In this document: positions 28,023 to 36,123 of the stretch, piece after piece
Numbering within the stretch: the stretch's first letter is position 1
How the letters are laid out: every line of letters starts with the position of its first letter
NCBI GenBank assembly: GCA_947442065.1
Contig: CANEUY010000002.1
Location: 1-48,487 of the forward strand
DNA from: Verrucomicrobia subdivision 6 bacterium
GTDB lineage: Bacteria > Verrucomicrobiota > Verrucomicrobiia > Methylacidiphilales > Verrucolacustridaceae
Length of the DNA stretch: 48,487 nt
Reading direction: 5' to 3'
The notes under the pieces: generated by a model
What the model was told of the DNA's origin: nothing
Databases searched by the model: none
What the model saw: the letters and a program-made list of their open reading frames with translations, nothing else
Translations under genes and position numbers: made by a program

Positions 28023-29437
28023 CCTTTCCCCTACCCTCCCAATCCAAAGCCTCCAATGCGGCAGTTGTGATGATCACAAGTTCAGCTATTTGGGGACTTC
28101 TCGCCGCGGGTCTGCAGACCCTCAGCACCATTCAACTTCTACTACCCGTACTTTCCTACTTTGCTCCAATACCCGTCTTGGACTACGGCCACCTTGCTCC
28201 GGCGGTTAGTTTTCTTCTGATCTATGGCTGGATTACCTCAGGACTTTTGGGGGTCCTCATGATTCTGGTCCCACGCTTTTCAGGAATTCCCTTTCGTTAT
28301 GGCAGACTTCTAACAGGAGGGGCCATTCTTTGGCAGGTTGGTGTTCTTTCCGGTCTTACTGGAATTCTGGGAGAGGGGGGAACCGGAATTCCTTTCCTTC
28401 CGTTTCTACGCCCTGTCACATGCATTTTTCTGGTTTCATTTCTTGTTCTCGGAACCGGAATCACTCGCGGGTTGGGGGGATCATGGAAAAGTGGTCCCCT
28501 CCTTCCCCGTCTTTATCTCTTGGGGGCATTAATCTCATTCCCCTTGGGCCTTGGCACAGCCGAATTGCTCCTACGCGGTGGAACAACCCCCGGTGCCGTC
28601 CAGATTATCGTCCAGCTCGTCTGGGCTTCGGTACTCCAACACCTTTGGCTGTCTCCGCTCGCTCTTGTTTTGCTCTTCCAACTCATCCCTGCGATGACAG
28701 GAAGGGCAACATCCAGCCTTTCTCTTGGAGTTCTTGCCTGGATCACGACCCTTGGTCTAGGTGGATGGTTATCCAATACACTCGCAAGCGAGGGTCCTCT
28801 TCCTTCTTGGCTACAAAGTGCTGGCGTGGTGGCAACCTTACTCCTGTTCGTTGCCGTTCTGGGAAACGGAATCCTCTTGCAGCCACTGCTGGAAGGAAAA
28901 ATGGAGGAAATCAAACGGAATGTGGCTCTCCGCTTTATGTCCGTGGGGGCATGGTCGTATTTGGCTGCCTATGGGTGGCTCGCCTTTTTAGCCCTTCCTG
29001 GAGTACGACAAACTACGGTCTTCACCATGACAAGCAACACGACGCAGACCCTCCTGATTTTCCTTTTTTGGGGCAGTGTCCTTTCAGGCTCTGTTTATGC
29101 CCTTCTACCTGTGGCTCGCAACATGGGTTGGCCGAGTCATCCTGCATTGACCTGGCATTTCTGGTTCACCACGATCGGGGCAGGAATGATGGTATCCGGA
29201 TACGCTCTGGCGGGAATCTTTCAGGGGTTGGCACTCAATGATCCGGGAGTTCCGATGGGAACAGTCGCAAGTTATTTGCGCCCGTTTCTAGTGGTGGTTT
29301 TGATTGGGCAGATTGTGTGGTGGGTAGGACAGATGGCTTTTTCATCTCTTCTTTTCTCGAGCCTTCTGAAACTTTTCCCCTCAACCGCTCCAATGGCTGT
29401 TTTCCCATCTGAAAATCCAGCCTCCACAACTCGTTAG
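28019..29437 (+). CDS. CcoN-like (cbb3 oxidase subunit I) protein lacking all haem and copper ligands
   Basis: The 472-residue protein has about twelve helices and aligns with CcoN of cbb3 oxidases at several places, most clearly TWHFWFTTIGAGMMVSGYAL near residue 378 followed by IFQGL. All six metal-ligand histidines are missing. The low-spin haem His after GRLRPL corresponds to Val63. The CuB His of WYGHN corresponds to Ser204, and the CuB pair HH to Ser252/Asn253. The HVH haem ligands correspond to Thr344-Leu346. Only four His remain in the protein (58, 208, 374, 380). The frame is intact and is tightly coupled to actF and the small gene upstream, so it is expressed as a protein rather than being a decayed gene. 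It cannot be an oxidase; a structural or quinone/proton-related membrane role is inferred. Confidence 0.85.
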   Translation: MTFPLPSQSKASNAAVVMITSSAIWGLLAAGLQTLSTIQLLLPVLSYFAPIPVLDYGHLAPAVSFLLIYGWITSGLLGVLMILVPRFSGIPFRYGRLLTGGAILWQVGVLSGLTGILGEGGTGIPFLPFLRPVTCIFLVSFLVLGTGITRGLGGSWKSGPLLPRLYLLGALISFPLGLGTAELLLRGGTTPGAVQIIVQLVWASVLQHLWLSPLALVLLFQLIPAMTGRATSSLSLGVLAWITTLGLGGWLSNTLASEGPLPSWLQSAGVVATLLLFVAVLGNGILLQPLLEGKMEEIKRNVALRFMSVGAWSYLAAYGWLAFLALPGVRQTTVFTMTSNTTQTLLIFLFWGSVLSGSVYALLPVARNMGWPSHPALTWHFWFTTIGAGMMVSGYALAGIFQGLALNDPGVPMGTVASYLRPFLVVVLIGQIVWWVGQMAFSSLLFSSLLKLFPSTAPMAVFPSENPASTTR

Positions 29438-29441
29438 ACTC

Positions 29442-30044
29442 ATGAAATCCACTCAAGCACTCGCCATCGTTCTTCTTTCCCTGCTCCTAACATGGGCAGG
29501 CCAAGTGGCCTTGGGCTATTTCCAGGTGGGTAAGCTTGAGCCTGTCATCAATGAAGAAACTAACCTCAGGGAACCTCCGACTCCCTCAGGCCTGGCTCAA
29601 ACTGGAGCAAGGGTTTTTGCCTCCGAAGGATGTCTTGAGTGCCATAGTCTCTCTGTACGTGGTCCGAGCGGCTCCCCTGATCTCACTCGGGGATGGGGAG
29701 AGCGCCGATCCGTTTCCCGCGACTACCTGTTTCGTGAACCGGCACTTGTCGGTTTTTCGCGAATCGGCCCCGACCTTTCCAACATCGGCAACCGGATCAA
29801 GGAGCCGAAGGACTTGATGATGCATCTCTACAATCCAAGGAATCTAAAAACAACTTCGACCTGTCCCCCTCATCCATGGCTTTTCGAGATGAAACTGGCT
29901 GGCCCAAAACATGAATCAGAATCCCTTCCTATCCCCCGGAAGGATTGGAAACAAGTGATCCCTACCTACCAAGCCAAAGCCTTGGTTGCCTACCTTCAGT
30001 CCCTCAACTTGAATTATTCACTCCCGGAAGCCCCTCTCAAATGA
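29442..30044 (+). CDS. CcoO-like membrane-anchored monohaem cytochrome c
   Basis: The 200-residue protein has an N-terminal helix (about residues 6-26) and the CcoO pattern: EGCLECHS (Cys64, Cys67, His68), then SRIGPDLSNIGNR near 106 and HLYNPRN near 128. In CcoO the next segment, ESxMPxYPWL, supplies the axial Met. Here it reads TSTCPPHPWL, so the Met is replaced by Cys141 and the Tyr by His144. A His/Cys (or His/His) haem of low potential is therefore expected. It lies four bases after the CcoN-like gene and overlaps the next cytochrome gene by four bases. Confidence 0.85.
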   Translation: MKSTQALAIVLLSLLLTWAGQVALGYFQVGKLEPVINEETNLREPPTPSGLAQTGARVFASEGCLECHSLSVRGPSGSPDLTRGWGERRSVSRDYLFREPALVGFSRIGPDLSNIGNRIKEPKDLMMHLYNPRNLKTTSTCPPHPWLFEMKLAGPKHESESLPIPRKDWKQVIPTYQAKALVAYLQSLNLNYSLPEAPLK

Positions 30045-30667
30045 ACCCACACGAAACCCCATCCCTCTCCCAAGCCCCCGCCGAACGCCATGCGCCCATC
30101 CCGGGTTGGTTGGTCGGATTAGGAGTCGTTCTTTCGTTCTGGGCCGGTGGATACCTTTTCTTTTATAGCGGTGGATTCAGGGGTGATGTGTTCGACCCCG
30201 GACAGATCACATGGGGGCCCGTCTCAACCGGGCCCGTCGCCCCACCCGACCCTAAAGTCATTGGGAAAAGGCTCTACGTAGCCAACTGCGCACAATGTCA
30301 TCAAACCAGTGGCCTTGGACAGGCAGGGGTTTACCCCCCGTTGGCCGGATCTGAGTGGGTCACGGGTTCCAAGAACAGGCTTATATCGATTCTGCATAAA
30401 GGCATAGCCGGACCGATCACCGTCAATGGAAACCTATATAATAATAACATGCCGGCTTGGGGTGACGGGGCTCCTGTAGCCCTCAAGGACGAACAAATCG
30501 CCGCGATCCTTACCTACATCCGCAGCGAATGGGGGAATAAGGCAGATGCAATTCAGTTTGCTGATGTTGCCGCCAAGCGAAAGGAAATCGCTTCCCGCAC
30601 CTCGCCCTGGAGCGAAAAAGAACTACTGGCGCTTCCCTCTGATCTTCCTCCCGCCTCAACTAAGTAA
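30041..30667 (+). CDS. Membrane-anchored monohaem cytochrome c (class I, CcoP/ActE-like)
   Basis: The 208-residue protein has one membrane helix at about residues 23-45 and one class I haem domain with CAQCH (Cys83, Cys86, His87), YPPLAGSEWV and an axial Met137 in NNNMPAWG. A GDVFDPGQITWGP segment links the helix to the haem domain. CcoP normally has two haems; this has one. It starts within the stop codon of the CcoO-like gene (ATGA), ends the plus-strand operon, and converges with the DUF2723 gene across 54 bases without a convincing terminator. Confidence 0.88.
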   Translation: MNPHETPSLSQAPAERHAPIPGWLVGLGVVLSFWAGGYLFFYSGGFRGDVFDPGQITWGPVSTGPVAPPDPKVIGKRLYVANCAQCHQTSGLGQAGVYPPLAGSEWVTGSKNRLISILHKGIAGPITVNGNLYNNNMPAWGDGAPVALKDEQIAAILTYIRSEWGNKADAIQFADVAAKRKEIASRTSPWSEKELLALPSDLPPASTK

Positions 30668-30721
30668 GAGAGGATTTTTTTCGGAGCCTTACACCCGGCC
30701 CTCAATTTAAAGGGACTCAGC

Positions 30722-33559
30722 CTACTGCGCTGGTTGAATTAGCTTCTGAAAATCCGGTTCTCCTTGAATCCTCTGAAACAAGGGTTCGGAACCAACCTTC
30801 TCCCGCATTGGCAATCCGCCGAGTCGGATCGCTTCCCTGAGGTATTGATAAAAGTCCGCTCGTTTCCCGGAAACCATGAAGAATTTGGCCATACCAAACT
30901 TTAATTCAGAATCGTCCGGAAGAATCTTCTCTAACTTGCGCGCATATTCTATGGCCTCAGGAACTCTATTCTGGATTGCGAAATAGTTCACAGTATCCCG
31001 CAGAACATCTGCGTTGGTGGGAAATGCCTTGGAGGCCTCAGAAACTAATCGGTCTGCATTCTCACGATTCCCCTGTTCGGCATATTTCGCAAGCAACTGC
31101 TGCAGGAGATTGGCATCTTTTGGATTCTCAACTCGTTGGGACTCCAGAGCATTGATCTCGGCTTTTAGTGCAATTCTTCGTTCCGAACTGGATAGAAGAG
31201 AAGTTAAAAGTCCATTATTCGGGTCTGCTTTGGAAGCTTTTGCCAGGATATCCCGTAACTCTTCAGCTCGGTTCTGTTGCATGAGGAGATCACTAAGATT
31301 GTTCAGGGTTTCAGAGTTTCCGGACCAGAGTTCCAGAGCCTGCCGATAGGCTTGTTCCGCTGCCTCCGGCATTTTCCTCCATTTGTAGATGTTCCCCCCG
31401 GTATTCCGGAGCTTTGAAAAAGATCGTTGGGCATCAATATCCTCTGCAAATCGTGGATTTTTTTTCAAGTGATCGATGTAATCCCTCCAATATTGCATGT
31501 CTCCCTTGACGATTTCAGGAGATAAAACCGGCACGGGATCTTTTTTAATCTCATAACAAAGCCCATGGGGAACCGCATTTGGGTACGACCATTCCATGGG
31601 AAAACTTTCTTCGACAAAGAAATGGCGCTGATCCTTATTACGCTGCCAGATCCATTCCCCCACCATCGAATTTAAGACGGTAGGATCCGCATTTGGATCC
31701 GGTGCTGCTGCGTTTTTCTGCCGGTTTTCAATTGCCGACTGATAAATCGCCATAATGTCCTCTTGTCGGGGCAATACCAAAGGGGCATTGGGATACTGCT
31801 TGTCACGACCGAGCCAACGTTCAATCCAGCTTTTTGGCTCCGGGCGGTCCGTTGAATAATGATTCCGAATATACTGATTGTAAAAGGCGTCTGCCAATGC
31901 GTTCTGGGTGATGATATAGAGGTCCCGCCGGTCAAAGTTGGGATCTCGTTTAAATTTCTTGGGTTCGAAACTTTCCGACAAGATCATGTACGTCGGGACA
32001 AATCGCCCCGGATCGGTTCCTCCAAAGACAAAACTGTTTTTGGGGAGATCGGCCAGCATGTCCCGACCATACATCCAGCCGAACCAGTGTTCTCTTTGGC
32101 TGCAAAAGTTGAGATTCTGCCTGAAAGAAAAGCCAGCTAGCCCAGCACCAAGAAGAAATGCGGCACCCCATCCAATCCTTTCCTTTTTTGTACAACGTTG
32201 GAGTGCCCATCCAGATCCAAATCCTGCCAGCAACACAAAGAATGCATGGGAGTAACCCAGATAAGGCATCTGAAGCAGCCAGGTCGCCTCGTCTGCACCA
32301 ACCTCGGCAAAGGCCGGCTGAAGAAAACCAGAGAGAAGCAATCCGAAACCACAAATCCCAAGCCAGTCACGTACCGCTCTGGGAACTGAACCCAATGCAG
32401 CCACGGTTGCAACCAAGGCCAAGATTCCTAATGGGGAAAAATTAGCGACGATCTTTCGCCAGTATAGTTGCGCAAACTTTAAAAAGTTTTCCCGGAAAGA
32501 GTTTGGTATCGCCACACTAGCAGAAGGGGCTGGAGGATTCACCATTTCAGCTGGCGCAGATCCCATGGCGCGTCCGACTGTTTTAAGAAGCTGATCGGAT
32601 AACTTCCCGTCATACTGACTGCGATTAAAAGAATAAAAGAACCCCTCCTTGGTGCTGGCAAAGCCCCAATTCATCGGGGGGTTCGTTCCGGATGCCAAGG
32701 GCATGTAAATATAAGGAGAAAGACCCAAGATGACTGCACCTAAAATTGCCACCCCAACTCTCCAATTCTGGAAACGGCGTTTCCACAAAAACCAAAAAAA
32801 GAACCCAGAAAGCACGCAAAGCAAAAAACGGACCGAAGCATGCCAAGAAGGGGGTTCTTGGGATAGATATCCGAAACCGAGATACACCAATGCTGCCGTT
32901 CCGCTTAGATAAAGAAGTCCTTCAGCCAAAAAGTCACGACGCCGAAGAAGCATCACCAAAACCGGAAGACAACTGAGCGCAATCGTAAGGTGGTGGTTAC
33001 TCATTCCTAAGGCAAAAAAGAACACACCCCACGCCAACCCCATCGTCCATGCAGGATTCCTGACCCATCGGTAAATGACCCAAAGAAGCAACATGACACA
33101 TAACACATGGGTGCCATACACCTCCGCAATTACGGCCTGAGACCACATCGAAACACTAAAAGCGAGAGCCAGAGACCAACCCACCGCCAAGATCTGTGCC
33201 AACCGGTCTGCTACGCCTGACCAGCGCATTGAGTTACAAAGGATCAGTGAGACCAATGCTGCAGCAACCGCCGTGCAAAATCCGGAGAAAAGATTCACCT
33301 CCCACGCTCCGTTCCCAAAAGGAAAGAGAGTAAAAAGATGAGAAAAGATCGTCCAGAGTGGGTACCCAGTCGGATGAGGGACTCCAACATGGATGGATGC
33401 AGCTAAAAACTCTCCGGAATCCAGCAACCCAACATTAGGTTGTGTGGTAAAAAAATATGTGCTTTGAGAAATAATCCAAACGATTCCAGCCGCTAGCCAG
33501 TCCTTCCGGTCGAAAGGCCATGCCCAAGATTCTGACTCCTTTCGGATTTCTAGGTTCAC
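30722..33559 (-). CDS. DUF2723 polytopic membrane protein with C-terminal TPR repeats
   Basis: The protein is about 945 residues. Its N-terminal part has the DUF2723 signature (GLLDSGEFLAASIHVGVPHPTGYPLW near residue 45), which resembles protein O-mannosyltransferase/GT-C folds, with about twelve helices up to residue 480. A soluble region follows and then TPR-like repeats over the last 200 residues (for example AAEQAYRQALELWSGNSETLNNL). A role as a membrane glycosyltransferase using a polyprenyl-phosphate sugar is inferred from the family. The GTG at 33559 overlaps the upstream stop by four bases (GTGA) and is chosen by analogy with other junctions; ATG codons at 33598 or 33691 are alternatives. 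Confidence 0.82.
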   Translation of the reverse strand: MNLEIRKESESWAWPFDRKDWLAAGIVWIISQSTYFFTTQPNVGLLDSGEFLAASIHVGVPHPTGYPLWTIFSHLFTLFPFGNGAWEVNLFSGFCTAVAAALVSLILCNSMRWSGVADRLAQILAVGWSLALAFSVSMWSQAVIAEVYGTHVLCVMLLLWVIYRWVRNPAWTMGLAWGVFFFALGMSNHHLTIALSCLPVLVMLLRRRDFLAEGLLYLSGTAALVYLGFGYLSQEPPSWHASVRFLLCVLSGFFFWFLWKRRFQNWRVGVAILGAVILGLSPYIYMPLASGTNPPMNWGFASTKEGFFYSFNRSQYDGKLSDQLLKTVGRAMGSAPAEMVNPPAPSASVAIPNSFRENFLKFAQLYWRKIVANFSPLGILALVATVAALGSVPRAVRDWLGICGFGLLLSGFLQPAFAEVGADEATWLLQMPYLGYSHAFFVLLAGFGSGWALQRCTKKERIGWGAAFLLGAGLAGFSFRQNLNFCSQREHWFGWMYGRDMLADLPKNSFVFGGTDPGRFVPTYMILSESFEPKKFKRDPNFDRRDLYIITQNALADAFYNQYIRNHYSTDRPEPKSWIERWLGRDKQYPNAPLVLPRQEDIMAIYQSAIENRQKNAAAPDPNADPTVLNSMVGEWIWQRNKDQRHFFVEESFPMEWSYPNAVPHGLCYEIKKDPVPVLSPEIVKGDMQYWRDYIDHLKKNPRFAEDIDAQRSFSKLRNTGGNIYKWRKMPEAAEQAYRQALELWSGNSETLNNLSDLLMQQNRAEELRDILAKASKADPNNGLLTSLLSSSERRIALKAEINALESQRVENPKDANLLQQLLAKYAEQGNRENADRLVSEASKAFPTNADVLRDTVNYFAIQNRVPEAIEYARKLEKILPDDSELKFGMAKFFMVSGKRADFYQYLREAIRLGGLPMREKVGSEPLFQRIQGEPDFQKLIQPAQ

Positions 33560-35919
33560 GAGTTTTGAATCTCCTGCCCTATCCACCAAGAATTCCATGT
33601 GGCGGGACTCCGCCCGCAGCAGAGACATACAACTCCAGTCAAAACTAGAATCCAGGCAGCAATTCCAAAGCCCAACGAGATGGAAACCCAAATAGGCGGC
33701 GCAAACCAGAAAAAAGCCTCTTTGGCTCCTGCAGGTATTCTTGCAGAAGAAAAAGCTAGCGCCGCCGGATGAATTTCAGCTTGTTGACCGTCAATCGAAC
33801 AATGCCAATCCGGATGCCACGCTTGGGTCAAAGTTAACCAACCTGATTCACCTTGGAGCAGAATCCGCCACTGATCTGGCCCCTCCCTTTTATAACTATT
33901 CGGATTCGGTATTCGAAAAGGATTTCCTAGACGATCCCGAAAGGCTGCCGTCAATTCCACCTCTCCATTCGTTGGATTCATGATTCCAGCCAAGGTTGAA
34001 TCCTGCATTTCAACGCCCGTCATCTCAACCGGAAGAAAATAGAGCCGAACGAGGCCCAGGTCAGCCCCAGCGAATTCATATTTGCGTGGAGGCACCGAAA
34101 CGTAGTTTTTGGCAAAGAAATACGGAGCCAGGCAGTTGGGGTTCTCCAAAACCGTGAAGAATTCATTTTCAAAACAAACGGGGAAGATTTGCCGGAACGA
34201 GTTTTGCAGGGCTTCCGGGGTGTCCACATCTTTTCGGTCGATAAAGATGTACCTGACTCCTTGAAGGCTAAGGGATGTTTTCATTAACTCCACATTTCCG
34301 CCACCTGCATCTTGAATTGATCGAATCCCCTTGGACATGAAATACGCCTGAAAAGCTTCGGTTGAGATCGGCCGGCCAGACAACTGAGGAAGTTGCATGT
34401 AAAAATACCTTCCAGATAAAGGGAAGATCCCCCCCTCTTTTGTTTGGAACTGCAGAAACCGGGCAGTCTCTTGATAGGCTTCATAGGTTCCCGCCTCCAA
34501 TTTGTTTTGAAAAAAACGACTGTAGTATGGCGCAAAATCCGCAACCGCCAAAAGTATCGTCACCCAAGTAATCCAAGGCCAACGTCGCTCCTTGGCTAGG
34601 ATCGCAACGGAAATTCCAGCCAAGGCCGCAAGACAGAAGATCCCTCCTACCTGCCAAAAGGACCAAGGGCCCCGGATTGTACCTAGGACCGGAAGCATGG
34701 CGACCAGTTGGAATCCTGGAACCAAAAGTAAGACTGCCAAGGCAATCGCTAAGGTGGGCCACTTCCACCGGCCTTCAGGCCAAATCATGACAAGCAGCGT
34801 GACAGGCAGGGCTGTACTAACCCAAAATAGAGGCAAGACCCAGTCCTGAATGCCTTGTGCAGATTTAAGGAATTCGTTTACCCCGCCCACCATGCTTCGC
34901 GGACCGAGTGAAAACCAATGAACCATCAACAGCAGGCCCGCAAAGATTCGGAAAACAGGAAGTAGATTCGATTCGTCATTTCGGGGAAGTCGTAATCCCA
35001 CCAACACTCCTGACACAGCAAGAACTGCACCGATATAGAACCCCCCTTCCTCCACTGTAAAATTTGGTGGCATCCCCATAAAGAGGAATCCATCCCGATT
35101 GAACCAGGAAAGTGCTGCTTTGATGGAAAAACTGGACTGCCACCCAACGAGTGGATCACTTGAAAAAAGGGTCATCCATGTGGCATCGCGAAGCCCCGGC
35201 AACTGCGGAAGAATCCCCAGCATCCCCCAGACTCCCACAGACACTCCGACGATTGGCGCAAATAACGCACGGGAATGCGGATTTCTGAAGTAGAGCCACC
35301 CCCCAAAACCCAGTGCCACAGGCAAAAAAACAAAGGTCAGCTTGTTGAAAGTCAGGCTCATGCCCGCGAGGGCCAACCCGAGGATAACCCCTCCCCTCCC
35401 GGATCCCCTCTTCGCAATTTCGATCAGGGCCCATCCTATTAATGGAGGATAGGGCATACAGAAGATGGCAGGCATATGCTCATTCCCTGCAAGACGAAGG
35501 GCTGCTTGGGGGCCCAAGGCATAAAATAGGGCACCGACCCAAGCTGCGCGGCGATCACCAGTGAGTTTACCCAAGAAGGCGGCCATCAATGATCCGGACA
35601 GGGCCAAGGAGAAAATACCCATGATCTTCCCGCCCACGATTGGACCAAATACTGATGCACCGATCAGTAGCCAGATATAGACAAGGGCGTTGCCCGCCTG
35701 AACTGCCGTGGGGGATCCTCCCAAATAATTCGGTGTCCACCAGGCAAAACCTTTCTTCATCCATATCAGATCTGCCAAGTCTTTTGCCTTCGCATAATTG
35801 GCCAAGAGTTCCTGATTTGACGGACCAATACCCAGCCATCCGAAAGACAAGACCCCCAAAAGGAAGAAAAACAATCCCGCCTCTGCGGGAAAATTCAGAT
35901 TCTTTGCAGGCGTATACAT
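33556..35919 (-). CDS. Large polytopic membrane protein (YfhO-like/GT-C-type)
   Basis: The 787-residue protein has about 12 helices within residues 1-460, a soluble extracytoplasmic domain of about 250 residues, and a final helix near residue 755. The helical part has PNYLGGSPTAVQAGN near 64 and LAGNEHMPAIFC near 142, a layout seen in YfhO-type and related GT-C membrane proteins. The late segment LTLTQAWHPDWHCSIDG near 700 matches the region that follows the helices in YfhO-like proteins. The family is linked to glycosylation of surface polymers (teichoic acid in Firmicutes), but the function here is inferred. It is coupled to the DUF2723 gene. Confidence 0.6.
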   Translation of the reverse strand: MYTPAKNLNFPAEAGLFFFLLGVLSFGWLGIGPSNQELLANYAKAKDLADLIWMKKGFAWWTPNYLGGSPTAVQAGNALVYIWLLIGASVFGPIVGGKIMGIFSLALSGSLMAAFLGKLTGDRRAAWVGALFYALGPQAALRLAGNEHMPAIFCMPYPPLIGWALIEIAKRGSGRGGVILGLALAGMSLTFNKLTFVFLPVALGFGGWLYFRNPHSRALFAPIVGVSVGVWGMLGILPQLPGLRDATWMTLFSSDPLVGWQSSFSIKAALSWFNRDGFLFMGMPPNFTVEEGGFYIGAVLAVSGVLVGLRLPRNDESNLLPVFRIFAGLLLMVHWFSLGPRSMVGGVNEFLKSAQGIQDWVLPLFWVSTALPVTLLVMIWPEGRWKWPTLAIALAVLLLVPGFQLVAMLPVLGTIRGPWSFWQVGGIFCLAALAGISVAILAKERRWPWITWVTILLAVADFAPYYSRFFQNKLEAGTYEAYQETARFLQFQTKEGGIFPLSGRYFYMQLPQLSGRPISTEAFQAYFMSKGIRSIQDAGGGNVELMKTSLSLQGVRYIFIDRKDVDTPEALQNSFRQIFPVCFENEFFTVLENPNCLAPYFFAKNYVSVPPRKYEFAGADLGLVRLYFLPVEMTGVEMQDSTLAGIMNPTNGEVELTAAFRDRLGNPFRIPNPNSYKREGPDQWRILLQGESGWLTLTQAWHPDWHCSIDGQQAEIHPAALAFSSARIPAGAKEAFFWFAPPIWVSISLGFGIAAWILVLTGVVCLCCGRSPATWNSWWIGQEIQNS

Positions 35920-35967
35920 TTGATGTTGAGGGTAAAGGCTGCCCCCTCATGAAACAAGGAATGACCG

Positions 35968-35990
35968 TCCATGATGAACGAGATCATGGA
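35968..35990. repeat. Inverted repeat in divergent promoter region (8-base arms)
   Basis: TCCATGAT (35968-35975) and its exact reverse complement ATCATGGA (35983-35990) are separated by seven bases. Further ATCATGAT (about 36059-36066) and ACCTCA-a-TGAGGT (36035-36047) palindromes lie in the same 204-base gap between the YfhO-like and GT39-type genes. These could be operator half-sites for an unidentified regulator. Confidence 0.4.
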
Positions 35991-36083
35991 GTTCCAATCC
36001 CATATTTATATCCCACCCGCCGATTCTTAAGACAACCTCAATGAGGTAAACCCAACCCATCATGATTGAGGAGTTAAATAGAA

Positions 36084-36114
36084 TTGGAAGCAATGCCTTT
36101 AACTGCTTTATAAT
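36084..36114 (+). promoter_or_regulatory. Candidate promoter of the GT39-type gene, leaderless geometry
   Basis: A perfect TATAAT (36109-36114) is preceded by TTGGAA (36084-36089) at a long 19-base spacing. The start codon at 36124 is nine bases after the -10 box, so the mRNA would have only a few bases of leader. No Shine-Dalgarno sequence is present. Confidence 0.5.
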
Positions 36115-36123
36115 AAAAGGGCT

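Noticed and set aside
28330-29241. A 303-codon plus-strand frame inside the CcoN-like gene
   Set aside because: It is the alternative frame of a hydrophobic gene, rich in Ser, Arg and Trp, and has no ribosome site or domain.
28019-29437. The idea that missing histidines reflect a frameshift or pseudogene
   Set aside because: The frame is open throughout, hydrophobic periodicity is kept, flanking CcoN-like segments stay in register, and coupling overlaps are intact on the upstream side.
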